Source: Acidobacteriota bacterium (GTDB lineage Bacteria > Acidobacteriota > HRBIN11). From it: a stretch of DNA of 7,693 bases. Shown one piece after another: positions 1-6,157 of this stretch. The notes beneath the pieces were generated by a model. That model was not told the DNA's origin. It saw only the letters and a list, made by a program, of their open reading frames with translations, and did not search any database. How positions within the stretch are numbered: position 1 is the first letter of the stretch; each line of letters opens with the position of its first letter. Both the position numbers and the translations under genes were made by a program. Where the stretch lies: assembly GCA_025061865.1 (NCBI GenBank), contig JANXAA010000094.1:1-7693 (forward strand), given 5' to 3'.

Positions 1-137
1 GCCTCTTCCATAAGGGGCGCCCGGGCCTCAGGGGGAAGCTTCTCGATCTGCTGCTGGTGTTGGGGCTGGGCCCAAACGAGGCCCCAGCTTACCCCGACCA
101 AGATTACGAGCCCGACCCAGCTACGACGAACTCGCAT
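1..137 (-). CDS. N-terminal fragment of a secreted protein of unknown function (runs off left edge)
   Basis: Only the first 45 codons are in the window. The ATG at 135-137 is supported by a strong AGGAGG six bases upstream. The peptide begins MRVRRSW, followed by a hydrophobic stretch (about residues 7-22) and a likely signal-peptidase site after VWA (residues 21-23), leaving a mature N-terminus that starts Q-P-Q-H-Q-Q-Q. This is a typical Sec signal peptide, so the product is exported to the periplasm or beyond. The visible mature part is Gln-, Pro- and Glu-rich and matches no family I recognise. The start lies 32 bases after the stop of the beta-barrel gene on the same strand, so the two are probably one transcript and may act together at the envelope. 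That link is inferred from spacing alone. Confidence 0.72.
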   Translation of the reverse strand, partial: MRVRRSWVGLVILVGVSWGLVWAQPQHQQQIEKLPPEARAPLMEE

Positions 138-143
138 GGCGCT

Positions 144-149
144 CCTCCT
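144..149 (-). promoter_or_regulatory. Shine-Dalgarno site of the secreted-protein gene
   Basis: AGGAGG on the minus strand, six bases before the ATG at 135-137. It fixes that start and indicates separate translation initiation within the probable two-gene transcript. Confidence 0.75.
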
Positions 150-169
150 AAAATCATATCGTAATAAAA

Positions 170-1054
170 TTATATAGTATAAATGAAAACTACTGAAGGA
201 TTAAACCGCCGAGCCGCAAAGGCATTCTTCCCTGACAGCGTGAAGCCGTGACTGAAATACTCGGATATATAGCCGCCGCCCCAAAGCGCCAGCGAAAACT
301 TTTTGTAGGAAATCGTGATAGTCGGAAAGAGAGTCCACTGATGACCCGCTGGCGCTACCTCGTCCCCATCGACCCGAGTGGGACCGTAAGTCGGCCGTTT
401 GATCATCAGGCCCACCTCAATAGCCCCATGTTCACCTACAGAAAACCGGTAAGACGCGCCCACGAAGGGGACCCGCTCATCAAAAGGATCGACTTCTTGA
501 TTCCCCTCCAGGTGTTTCAGAGAGATGACGTAATCTAACCCGGCCCGCAATGTCAGAAGACCTTTGCCGACTTGAAGCGGCCATTTCCCATAAACCGCCC
601 AATAGACCTCATCGCTTAAGTTGGTCAGAGGCACCTCACCCCGACTCACGTCAGGCTGGGGCGCCGTGTCCATAAAGTAGCCTGCGGATATATCAAAATA
701 ACGGGTTCGGAAAGCCCCGTAGAAAAAGACCCACACGAGGCTAAAGTCGGATCCCTTCCATTCGTGGTCCTGGGAAACACGGATCTGCCAGAAGGCCCAC
801 AGCGTACCAAATGCCACAGACGGCTCCAGCCGGGGCGCCCAACCCGAGATGGGAATGGTGTACTCTAAACCGGGCGCTACGATCGGGTTCCACAATTCGA
901 AGTGTTCGGGCCGGTAACGTCGCCCCTGGGCATCGTAGAATTCATATAACTTCTGGGTCTCTGTAATCAAAATCAATGAAAGTTGAGCCCAGGCCGTAGA
1001 ACTACCGAAACCCACGAAAACAAGTAAAACTAATAGTATATACTTAAGCTTCAT
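170..1054 (-). CDS. Predicted outer-membrane beta-barrel protein
   Basis: This encodes 294 residues. I chose the ATG at 1052-1054, not the in-frame TTG 18 bases upstream, because GGAGGGA lies six bases before the ATG and the protein then begins with a clean signal peptide: MKLK, a hydrophobic core (residues 5-17), and cleavage after AWA (residues 21-23). The mature part has many short segments of alternating polar and hydrophobic or aromatic residues, separated by polar turns (for example YFDISAGYF, GLLTLRAGLDYVISL, GAIEVGLMI, FSLALWGGGYIS). There are no long hydrophobic helices, and the C-terminus ends in an aromatic/hydrophobic strand (VVFIYTI). That pattern is typical of outer-membrane barrels; I estimate 10-14 strands by eye. 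No named family is recognisable and the substrate or role is unknown. GC content is visibly lower than in the genes to the right. A secreted-protein gene follows after 32 bases. Confidence 0.7.
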   Translation of the reverse strand: MKLKYILLVLLVFVGFGSSTAWAQLSLILITETQKLYEFYDAQGRRYRPEHFELWNPIVAPGLEYTIPISGWAPRLEPSVAFGTLWAFWQIRVSQDHEWKGSDFSLVWVFFYGAFRTRYFDISAGYFMDTAPQPDVSRGEVPLTNLSDEVYWAVYGKWPLQVGKGLLTLRAGLDYVISLKHLEGNQEVDPFDERVPFVGASYRFSVGEHGAIEVGLMIKRPTYGPTRVDGDEVAPAGHQWTLFPTITISYKKFSLALWGGGYISEYFSHGFTLSGKNAFAARRFNPSVVFIYTI

Positions 1055-1060
1055 AATAAA

Positions 1061-1067
1061 TCCCTCC
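1061..1067 (-). promoter_or_regulatory. Shine-Dalgarno site of the beta-barrel gene
   Basis: GGAGGGA on the minus strand, six bases from the ATG at 1052-1054. It decides against the upstream in-frame TTG at 1070-1072, which would include this site in the coding sequence. Confidence 0.75.
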
Positions 1068-1381
1068 CTCAATTCCTTAATTCTTTCAAGCGGCCCTTCC
1101 CCTTTTGAAATTAACCCTTCTGCCTGGGGTATCCTGGAAAGTTCATGCGCTTAATCTGTCGACCTACACACCTGCCTTTCACCGCTCCTGAGGGGGTCTA
1201 TCGACTCAGCTAAGCCGGCGGGCCGCTTGCTCAGATGTAAGCATTCTACTTAAATGCGTTCCAGACGTCAACGGAAGACTGGGACGTCCGCCGGGTAGGC
1301 GCCTGCATCCTGAAAACTTAGGTTCCCTTAGGATCAGGGTCGACGTCTGGTCCTACCCATTCAGGGAATTTCAGTCAAAGG

Positions 1382-1395
1382 TCCTGACGTCAGGA
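1382..1395. repeat. Perfect 14-base palindrome TCCTGACGTCAGGA
   Basis: Both half-sites match exactly around a central GACGTC. It could be an operator for a dimeric DNA-binding protein or simply chance. Three more GACGTC cores lie nearby (1264-1269, 1283-1288, 1342-1347), but that hexamer is common throughout this GC-rich window. Confidence 0.4.
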
Positions 1396-1548
1396 TGCCG
1401 GAAGCTTCAGGAGCGCCTGGAAAGTCCTGGGTTTTAGTCGAGCTGGAAGCTGCTCGAAGGCGTCGGGGACGTCTTACAAAACTCGGCAGATTCCACATTC
1501 TGTCGTGGTAGCGACCGCCGTTTCTGCGAGGTCAGGCAACGCTGTAGT

Positions 1549-1603
1549 TAACCACAGGTTCTGAAGAGCCATGGGACGAAGCAAGGCTTATCGACTGTGG
1601 TTA
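1549..1603. repeat. Inverted repeat TAACCACAG / CTGTGGTTA
   Basis: Nine-base perfect arms at 1549-1557 and 1595-1603, separated by 37 bases. A smaller AGCC/GGCT pair (1567-1570 and 1585-1588) is nested inside, so a branched or stacked hairpin is possible on either strand. It lies in the gene-poor stretch with no adjacent coding sequence. A 9-base match at this distance can occur by chance. Confidence 0.35.
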
Positions 1604-1875
1604 TCTGCCAAATTTGAGCGTCCTTTGAGAAGGTCAGCCCTCACCTGCATTTTTCTCCGAGCGACGCCTCTGCTATCCCGATGAGGGTTCTTTCTGGGTT
1701 GAAGGCTTGGGATTTCCCGCGGCCATCTGTAATGAAGCTCTCGAGTCGGTAGGCTCTTTGTCCCATGGATCTGCGGGTCTCGGCGCCTATGTCAGTTCTC
1801 GGGTCTCTCAAAACGTTCCACAACTGGACTTGAATTATTTTTCGTCTGGCGGCTGGACGTAGGGGTGCCGGTAAA

Positions 1876-1898
1876 CGCCTGCTCCAGCGAGCAGGGCG
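1876..1898 (-). terminator. Possible terminator hairpin after the symporter gene
   Basis: A 7-bp stem (CCTGCTC at 1878-1884, GAGCAGG at 1889-1895) with a 4-base loop, extendable by two pairs past a one-base bulge. It lies about 45 bases beyond the stop of the sodium:alanine symporter. On the minus strand it is followed by only three T residues, so it lacks a proper U-tract. It may be a weak intrinsic terminator or a 3'-end stabilising hairpin. Confidence 0.35.
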
Positions 1899-1942
1899 GG
1901 GAATAATTTAGCGTAAGCGGGGATGGACTGATGGCCTTTCCT

Positions 1943-3337
1943 TCATCGGGGGTCGTCGGGGTCCAGGGCCGCTACGGGGCGGGCCGTCCAGCCGTAGCGG
2001 GCGACATACGAACGAGTTTCTCGGACAATTTCTCTGCTTAGCCAGAGGAGTCCGACGAGGTTCGGGAGGGCCATCAGTCCATTCATGATGTCCGACAGGG
2101 TCCACACGAAAGTCAAGCTCCGGATAGTCCCGAAAAAGGCGGCCAGGACAAAGAGGACCCGGTAGGGGACGACGGCCCGGACGCCGAAGAGGTACTCGAC
2201 GCTCTTTTCCCCGTAGTAGCTCCAGCCGAGGATTGTCGAGAAAGCGAACATGGCGAGGCTTAGGGATACGATCATGTGGCCCCACTCGCCCGGGAGGCCT
2301 CGACGGAACGCCTCCTGACTGAGGGGCGCTCCATTGAGGCCCGTGTCCCAGGCGCCAGTCGTCAGGATGACGAGGCCCGTCATCGAGCAGACGACGATCG
2401 TGTCGATGAACGTCTGGGTCATCGAGACCATCGCCTGTCGGACGGGCTCCCGGGTCTGGGCGGCGGCCGCTGCGATCCCGGCTGAGCCGAGACCCGATTC
2501 GTTAGAGAAGATGCCTCGGGCGACGCCCCATCGGACGGCCTGGTTCACGGCGGCCCCGGCGAACCCCCCGACGGCAGCGGTCCCCTGGAAGGCGCCGGTC
2601 AGGATAGCGGCCAGCGCTTCCGGGATCCGGTCAAGATGGAGCCAGAGAATGAAGAAAGCTCCACCCATGTACGTAAGGATCATGAGCGGCACGAAGAAGC
2701 TGGTAAATCGGCCGATGGACCGGACACCCCCGAGGATAACGGCGGCGGTCATCGTGGCGATGGCGACCCCGCTGACCCACATGGGGACCCCGAAGGAGTG
2801 ACGCAGGGCGTCGGCGACGGAGTTGGACTGTACCATATTACCGATGCCGAAGGCGGCGATGGCCGCAAACAAGGCAAACAGGGTCCCCAGGCCTCGTCCG
2901 ATGGGTCCTCCGACGGCCCGGGACAAGTAATACATCGGACCCCCGGCCTGTTCGCCCCGTTCGTTGGTGATGCGGTAGCGAACCGAGAGGAGGGCTTCCG
3001 AGTACTTGGTGGCCATCCCGACGAGGCCCGTCATCCACATCCAGAACAGGGCCCCCGGGCCTCCGAGGGCGATCGCCGTGGCCACGCCGGCGATATTCCC
3101 AGTGCCGACGGTCGCCGCCAGGGCCGTCATCAAGGCCTGGAAGTGGGAAATATCGCCCTCTGCCCCGGGCTCCCGCCGGACGACGAAGGCTAAATACAAA
3201 GAATGCCATAGGGCCCGAAACTGAAATCCCCGTAAACGCAGGGTTAGGTACAGACCCGTCAGGAGCAGGAGCGGAACGAGGCCATAGGGCCCCCATACGA
3301 AATCAGCGATTTTCTGAATCCACGTTGGGACGTCCAT
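1943..3337 (-). CDS. Sodium:alanine/glycine symporter, AGCS family
   Basis: This encodes 464 residues, the normal length for the AGCS (alanine or glycine:cation symporter) family, which couples Na+ entry to uptake of alanine or glycine across the inner membrane. The family signature is intact: GGPGALFWMWMTGLVG at residues 92-107. Other conserved blocks are TVGTGNIAG (77-84, unwound TM1-type segment), AGGPMYYLSR (131-140), FSNESGLGSA (277-286), GWSYYGEKSVEYL (371-383) and the final helix region WTLSDIMNGLMALPNLVGLL (412-431). About ten or eleven hydrophobic helices are visible. The ATG at 3335-3337 opens the conserved N-terminal helix; only a GGGCGGGG-like stretch precedes it as a ribosome site. 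The preceding gene on this strand, an aldo/keto reductase, ends 169 bases upstream, so the gene probably has its own promoter. Substrate preference (alanine, glycine or D-amino acid) cannot be read from sequence by eye. Confidence 0.95.
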   Translation of the reverse strand: MDVPTWIQKIADFVWGPYGLVPLLLLTGLYLTLRLRGFQFRALWHSLYLAFVVRREPGAEGDISHFQALMTALAATVGTGNIAGVATAIALGGPGALFWMWMTGLVGMATKYSEALLSVRYRITNERGEQAGGPMYYLSRAVGGPIGRGLGTLFALFAAIAAFGIGNMVQSNSVADALRHSFGVPMWVSGVAIATMTAAVILGGVRSIGRFTSFFVPLMILTYMGGAFFILWLHLDRIPEALAAILTGAFQGTAAVGGFAGAAVNQAVRWGVARGIFSNESGLGSAGIAAAAAQTREPVRQAMVSMTQTFIDTIVVCSMTGLVILTTGAWDTGLNGAPLSQEAFRRGLPGEWGHMIVSLSLAMFAFSTILGWSYYGEKSVEYLFGVRAVVPYRVLFVLAAFFGTIRSLTFVWTLSDIMNGLMALPNLVGLLWLSREIVRETRSYVARYGWTARPVAALDPDDPR

Positions 3338-3360
3338 CTACACCCCGCCCTTCGCAATGA

Positions 3361-3380
3361 CGTAACGCGGCTCTGTTACG
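3361..3380. repeat. Inverted repeat upstream of the symporter start
   Basis: CGTAAC (3361-3366) and GTTACG (3375-3380) form perfect 6-base arms around an 8-base spacer, 23 bases upstream of the symporter ATG. It could be an operator or a leader hairpin controlling the transporter. The remaining 169-base gap (3338-3506) shows no clear promoter or terminator. Confidence 0.35.
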
Positions 3381-3506
3381 AGGAGATGAGGAGCGCGAGC
3401 CCCCGGCCCGAGCGTCGCCGACCCCCAGGGCAGATTGTGACAAAGCGACGGGACGTCAGGGGCCGTGACGGAGTGAAGAAAGAATCGGTATTTCGACTAC
3501 CGCGGA

Positions 3507-4310
3507 CTACGGTGGAAAGGCCTGGTCGATTCGGGCGACGTCCTCCGGAGCCAAGACGAAGTCAAGGGCCGCCACGTTTTCCCGGAGGTGCTCGACGCTC
3601 TCCGTCTTGAAGATAAGTATAACGTCCCGCTGACGGGCCAGGAAATTCAGGATGACCTGATAGGGGGTTCGTCCGTAGCGGGTAGCGATGTCTTGGAGGA
3701 CGCGCCATTCGGGTCTCCGTCGGGGGATCCGCCCTTCCCAGAAGGGCGAGTAGCCCGAGACCGTGAGGCCTGCCTCTCGGCAGTATGGGATGAGGTCTCG
3801 CTCGATACGGCGATTCGTCAGATTGTATTCGACCTGGTCGTTGACGAGGGCGTGAGGCCGAAAGAGGGCCTGGGCCCGGCGGAGGTCGGACACGTCCAAA
3901 TTACTCACGCCGACGAACCGGACCTTGCCTTGCTCGAGGAGGGTCTGGAAGGCCCGCAAGGTCTCCTCCAGGGGTGTATCCCGCTCGAGCCAATGGAGAA
4001 GGTACAAGTCCAGGTAGGACGTCCGAAGTCTGCGAAGACTCCGCTCACAGGCCTCCAGTGTTCCCCGATAGGTGGCGTGGCGAGGATGGACTTTGCTGGT
4101 AATGAACACACGGTCTCGGATGTCCCGGACGGCCGTCCCGATGACCTCTTCCGCGCCGGGGTACATCTCAGCCGTATCGATGTGGAAGACGCCCAGGTCC
4201 ACGGCGGCCCGGATCGTTGCCCCCATGCGAGCGGCGTCCCGGAAGTTCCACGTGCCTAAAGCCAGGACGGGGAGCTGGACGCCCGTCCGTCCGAGTTCGA
4301 TCGTCCACAT
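3507..4310 (-). CDS. Aldo/keto reductase
   Basis: This encodes 267 residues forming a TIM-barrel NAD(P)H-dependent oxidoreductase of the aldo/keto reductase superfamily, which reduces aldehydes or ketones to alcohols in the cytoplasm. The catalytic tetrad is complete: Asp45 and Tyr50 in HIDTAEMYPGAEE, Lys73 in FITSKVHP, and His106 in DLYLLHW. Family landmarks follow: GKVRFVGVSN (128-137), QVEYN (159-163), GYSPF (186-190) and the cofactor-phosphate region IFKTESVEHLRENV (233-246). In that last block the usual IPK reads IFK, while Lys235 and the EHLxEN helix suggest NADPH use. The length is at the short end of the family and the C-terminus is complete. The ATG at 4308-4310 starts MWTIELGRTGVQLP, the expected first strand, but no good Shine-Dalgarno sequence precedes it. 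It stands apart from both neighbours, and its substrate cannot be inferred. Confidence 0.93.
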   Translation of the reverse strand: MWTIELGRTGVQLPVLALGTWNFRDAARMGATIRAAVDLGVFHIDTAEMYPGAEEVIGTAVRDIRDRVFITSKVHPRHATYRGTLEACERSLRRLRTSYLDLYLLHWLERDTPLEETLRAFQTLLEQGKVRFVGVSNLDVSDLRRAQALFRPHALVNDQVEYNLTNRRIERDLIPYCREAGLTVSGYSPFWEGRIPRRRPEWRVLQDIATRYGRTPYQVILNFLARQRDVILIFKTESVEHLRENVAALDFVLAPEDVARIDQAFPP

Positions 4311-4452
4311 AGGGCTGTGTCGGCAACTGGGGAATCCGGCCGTTCGGCAGGTGGGCAGTTCAGCAGACAGTCAAACCCACACAGTGCTCACGATACACGA
4401 TGATATATAAATGATGCACGCTCAGGAGACATCCGTATGATGCGGGCTCTCG

Positions 4453-4494
4453 CCCCGGCATGAATCTCGGCGTCCCGAGAGAGGGGTCTTTTTT
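4453..4494 (+). terminator. Terminator-like hairpin plus T-tract on the plus strand
   Basis: TCTCGG (4465-4470) and CCGAGA (4475-4480) form a perfect 6-bp stem with a CGTC loop. Outer CCCC (4453-4456) and GGGG (4483-4486) can pair around it with interior loops. TCTTTTTT (4487-4494) follows. This resembles an intrinsic terminator reading rightward, yet no plus-strand gene is visible upstream. It could end a small plus-strand RNA or block antisense transcription into the ankyrin gene, or be coincidental. Confidence 0.35.
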
Positions 4495-4524
4495 GATGCA
4501 GGACTGGAGCGCTCCGAATGCATC
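4495..4524 (-). terminator. Hairpin just beyond the ankyrin gene stop
   Basis: GATGCA (4495-4500) and TGCATC (4519-4524) pair around the internal palindrome GGAGCGCTCC (4506-4515), starting seven bases after the ankyrin stop codon. On the minus strand the hairpin is followed by A residues, not T, so it is not a classical intrinsic terminator for that gene. A 3'-end stabilising structure is the likelier role. Confidence 0.3.
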
Positions 4525-4531
4525 TTTAGAC

Positions 4532-5926
4532 CTACCTTTCTCGGGCGCCGGCCTCTCGGAGGACCCGGACGACCTCGGTGTGGGCCTTCTGGGAGGCCCA
4601 CAGGAGGGCCGTCATGCCGCTCCGGTCGTGGGCGTTCACGTCGGCCCCGGCTTGAAGCAGGATCCGCACGGCCTCGGCCCGGCCTTGCCAGGCTGCCCAC
4701 ATGAGGGGTGTCATGCCCTTGGCATCCGGGGCGTTCACGTCGGCTTGGGCTTGGATCAGGCGTTTCAAGACGGGGCCATGGCCCTCGCCGGCGGCCCAAC
4801 TCAGCGCCGTCCGGCCGGCGGCGTCACGAGCTTCTTTATCTGCACCGGCTCGGAGGAGGACATCCACGACCTGAATGCGTCCCTCCCGGGCAGCCCAGAT
4901 TAAGGCCGTCCGGCCCTCCCGGTCCCGGGCATGGAGGTCGGCCCCGGCTTGAATGAGAACCTGAACGACGTCGGCGTGGCCCTCACCGGCGGCCCACAGG
5001 AGGGCCGTCCGGCCGTTGGCGTCTTTGGCTTCCCGGCGGGCTCCGGCCTGGAGGAGTCGGCGGACGACGTCGGCATGGCCGCCCCGGGCCGCCCACAAGA
5101 GGGCTGTCATCCCATTGACGTCCTGGGCGTGGACGTCGGCCCCGGCTTGAAGCAAAGCCTGGACGATATCTGCGTGGCCCTCGCCGGCGGCCCACAGGAG
5201 GGCCGTCACGCCATTCCGGGCTTTCACGTGGAGGTCGGCCCCGGCTTTGAGTAGAGCTTCCACGGCGGCCCGATGACCCAAACCGGCCGCCCACGTCAGG
5301 GCCGTCAGGCCCTCAGCATCCGGAGCGTTGACATTTGCACCGGCCTTTAGGAGCACGGGGATGACCTCGGCTCGGTTGAGTCGGGCCGCCCACGTCAGGG
5401 CCGTTCGACCGCTCCGGTCCTGGGTCGAGACCCGCGCACCGGCCCGCAGGAGGGCTTGGACGACTTCAAGATGCCCTTCACCAGCGGCCCACATCAGGGC
5501 TGTCATCCCGTCCCTATTCTGGGCATGCACGTCAGCGCCCGCCTGCAGGAGCTGAAGCACGACAGCCTTGTGCCCAGCCCCGGCGGCCCACAGGAGGGCC
5601 GTCATACCGTCCTTGTCCCGGGCTTTTATGTCCGCCTTTGCCCGGAGCAAAGCCGCGACGATCTCTCCATGTCCCTGACGGGCGGCCCACATTAGGGCCG
5701 TCCGACCGTTCTCGTCTTTCGTGTCGACCGGTACACCTGCCTGGAGGAGGGCCTGAAGGGCCTGCAGATCGCCCCGTTGAGCGGCTTCTATGAGTAAAAG
5801 TCCATCCTTTTGTCCCCAAGCTGTCTCGACTGCGACGCCCACCCCGAGGACCCCGACGACCCCGCTCAAGACAAGGACCCATCGGAATCCCCAGGTCTTA
5901 GAAGAGAAATACTTGCAAACGGCCAT
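4532..5926 (-). CDS. Exported ankyrin-repeat protein (13 repeats)
   Basis: This encodes 464 residues. The N-terminus is a signal peptide: basic MAVCKYFSSKTWGFR, a hydrophobic core (about 16-33), and a likely cleavage site after AWG (36-38), mirroring the W-A-Q sites of the secreted proteins at the left end. An uncleaved membrane anchor is the alternative. The rest is one uninterrupted solenoid of 13 ankyrin repeats: the first from residue 41 (32 aa, degenerate, capping), eleven of exactly 33 aa from residue 73, and a shortened C-cap from 436. The usual TPLHxAA is replaced almost throughout by TALxWAA, followed by xxGHxxVVxxLLxAGADVxAxD. There is no enzymatic or other domain, so this is a protein-binding scaffold, probably periplasmic; the partner is unknown. 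GGGGAG precedes the ATG at 5924-5926. Neighbours give no functional clue: about 230 bases separate it from the upstream metal exporter and 221 from the reductase downstream. Confidence 0.93.
   Translation of the reverse strand: MAVCKYFSSKTWGFRWVLVLSGVVGVLGVGVAVETAWGQKDGLLLIEAAQRGDLQALQALLQAGVPVDTKDENGRTALMWAARQGHGEIVAALLRAKADIKARDKDGMTALLWAAGAGHKAVVLQLLQAGADVHAQNRDGMTALMWAAGEGHLEVVQALLRAGARVSTQDRSGRTALTWAARLNRAEVIPVLLKAGANVNAPDAEGLTALTWAAGLGHRAAVEALLKAGADLHVKARNGVTALLWAAGEGHADIVQALLQAGADVHAQDVNGMTALLWAARGGHADVVRRLLQAGARREAKDANGRTALLWAAGEGHADVVQVLIQAGADLHARDREGRTALIWAAREGRIQVVDVLLRAGADKEARDAAGRTALSWAAGEGHGPVLKRLIQAQADVNAPDAKGMTPLMWAAWQGRAEAVRILLQAGADVNAHDRSGMTALLWASQKAHTEVVRVLREAGARER
4535..5710 (-). 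repeat. 99-bp tandem coding repeats (ankyrin repeats 2-13)
   Basis: The twelve later ankyrin repeats appear in DNA as a 99-base period. One identical 22-base segment recurs at 4988-5009, 5186-5207 and 5582-5603, offset by exactly 198 and 396 bases (two and four repeat units), and close variants occur in most other units. Such identity at the DNA level suggests recent duplication or gene conversion among units, and makes this stretch prone to unit gain or loss and to assembly error. Confidence 0.85.
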
Positions 5927-6157
5927 ATTTCCAGCTCCCCTTCTAATAGAAACGCTCGCTCCAGGGGTGCGTAAGCCTCCCTCCTGAAGGCCCGCGCCCC
6001 CACTCTCGCACGGCGGCTTGGCTTCGTTTCGAGTCTCTTACGACCGAACGCCAAGATTTTATCAACAACCTTCATGCCGTAGAGCCAAGCCGGCCTCCTG
6101 TCCCCAAACGCCGAACTTGCTGAATGGCCATACCCCTGAACTACCGAGTCCCTTCGC
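5927..6157. other. Intergenic leader region of the ankyrin gene
   Basis: 231 bases between the metal-exporter stop and the ankyrin start. It contains the ankyrin ribosome site GGGGAG (5935-5940, minus strand, nine bases from the ATG) and a perfect 10-base inverted repeat: CGGCTTGGCT at 6014-6023 and its complement at 6083-6092. The 59-base spacer makes it more likely an RNA leader structure than a dimer operator, if it is functional at all. I see no convincing -35/-10 pair. Confidence 0.4.
5935..5940 (-). promoter_or_regulatory. Shine-Dalgarno site of the ankyrin gene
   Basis: GGGGAG on the minus strand about nine bases from the ATG at 5924-5926. It supports that start, which also gives a complete signal peptide. 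Confidence 0.55.

Larger units (their letters stand above)
1073..1942. other. Long gene-poor stretch of about 870 bases
   Basis: No reading frame here looks like a real protein. It is less GC-rich than the genes to the right and has no recognisable tRNA, rRNA, tmRNA or RNase P signature. It contains several inverted repeats: CAAGCGGCCC at 1087-1096 with its complement at 1220-1229; CCAGACGTC at 1261-1269 with its complement at 1342-1350; a 14-base perfect palindrome at 1382-1395; and a 9-base pair of arms at 1549-1557 and 1595-1603. A GC-rich hairpin lies at 1876-1898. Apart from the palindrome, repeats of this length are about what chance allows in 870 bases. The leader and promoter of the beta-barrel gene must lie in the left part, but I cannot place a convincing -35/-10 pair. 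Possible contents are a decayed gene or an unrecognised RNA. Confidence 0.5.
4311..4531. other. Intergenic region between ankyrin gene and aldo/keto reductase
   Basis: 221 bases without a gene. It holds an AT-rich patch around 4400-4412 (GATGATATATAAAT), the only TATA-like stretch here and a candidate core promoter, though I see no matching -35 element on either strand. Two hairpins lie toward the ankyrin gene and are listed separately. Confidence 0.4.

Noticed and set aside
1261..1395. Cluster of GACGTC sites as a possible operator array
   Set aside because: Spacing is irregular, flanks differ, and GACGTC is frequent across the whole GC-rich window, including inside genes.
1416..1430. CCTGGAAAGTCC, reminiscent of the conserved GGAAAGTCC of RNase P RNA
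   Set aside because: None of the other conserved RNase P blocks is found at suitable distances on either strand.
1641..1823. 60-codon minus-strand open frame in the gene-poor region
   Set aside because: It starts at TTG without a ribosome site, uses AGA and other codons unlike the neighbouring genes, and resembles no family; probably chance.
4460..5695. Several plus-strand open frames with repeating GGPQEGRHA-like units opposite the ankyrin gene
   Set aside because: They are antisense shadows of the 99-bp ankyrin repeats; the periodicity comes from the real gene and no start signals support them.
4535..5710. Regular repeats considered as a CRISPR-like array
   Set aside because: The 99-base period is in frame, has no unique spacers, and encodes textbook ankyrin units.
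5866..6075. 69-codon minus-strand open frame starting at an ATG upstream of the ankyrin gene
   Set aside because: It overlaps the ankyrin signal-peptide region in another frame, the nearest AGGAGG is too far from its ATG, and the peptide is featureless.
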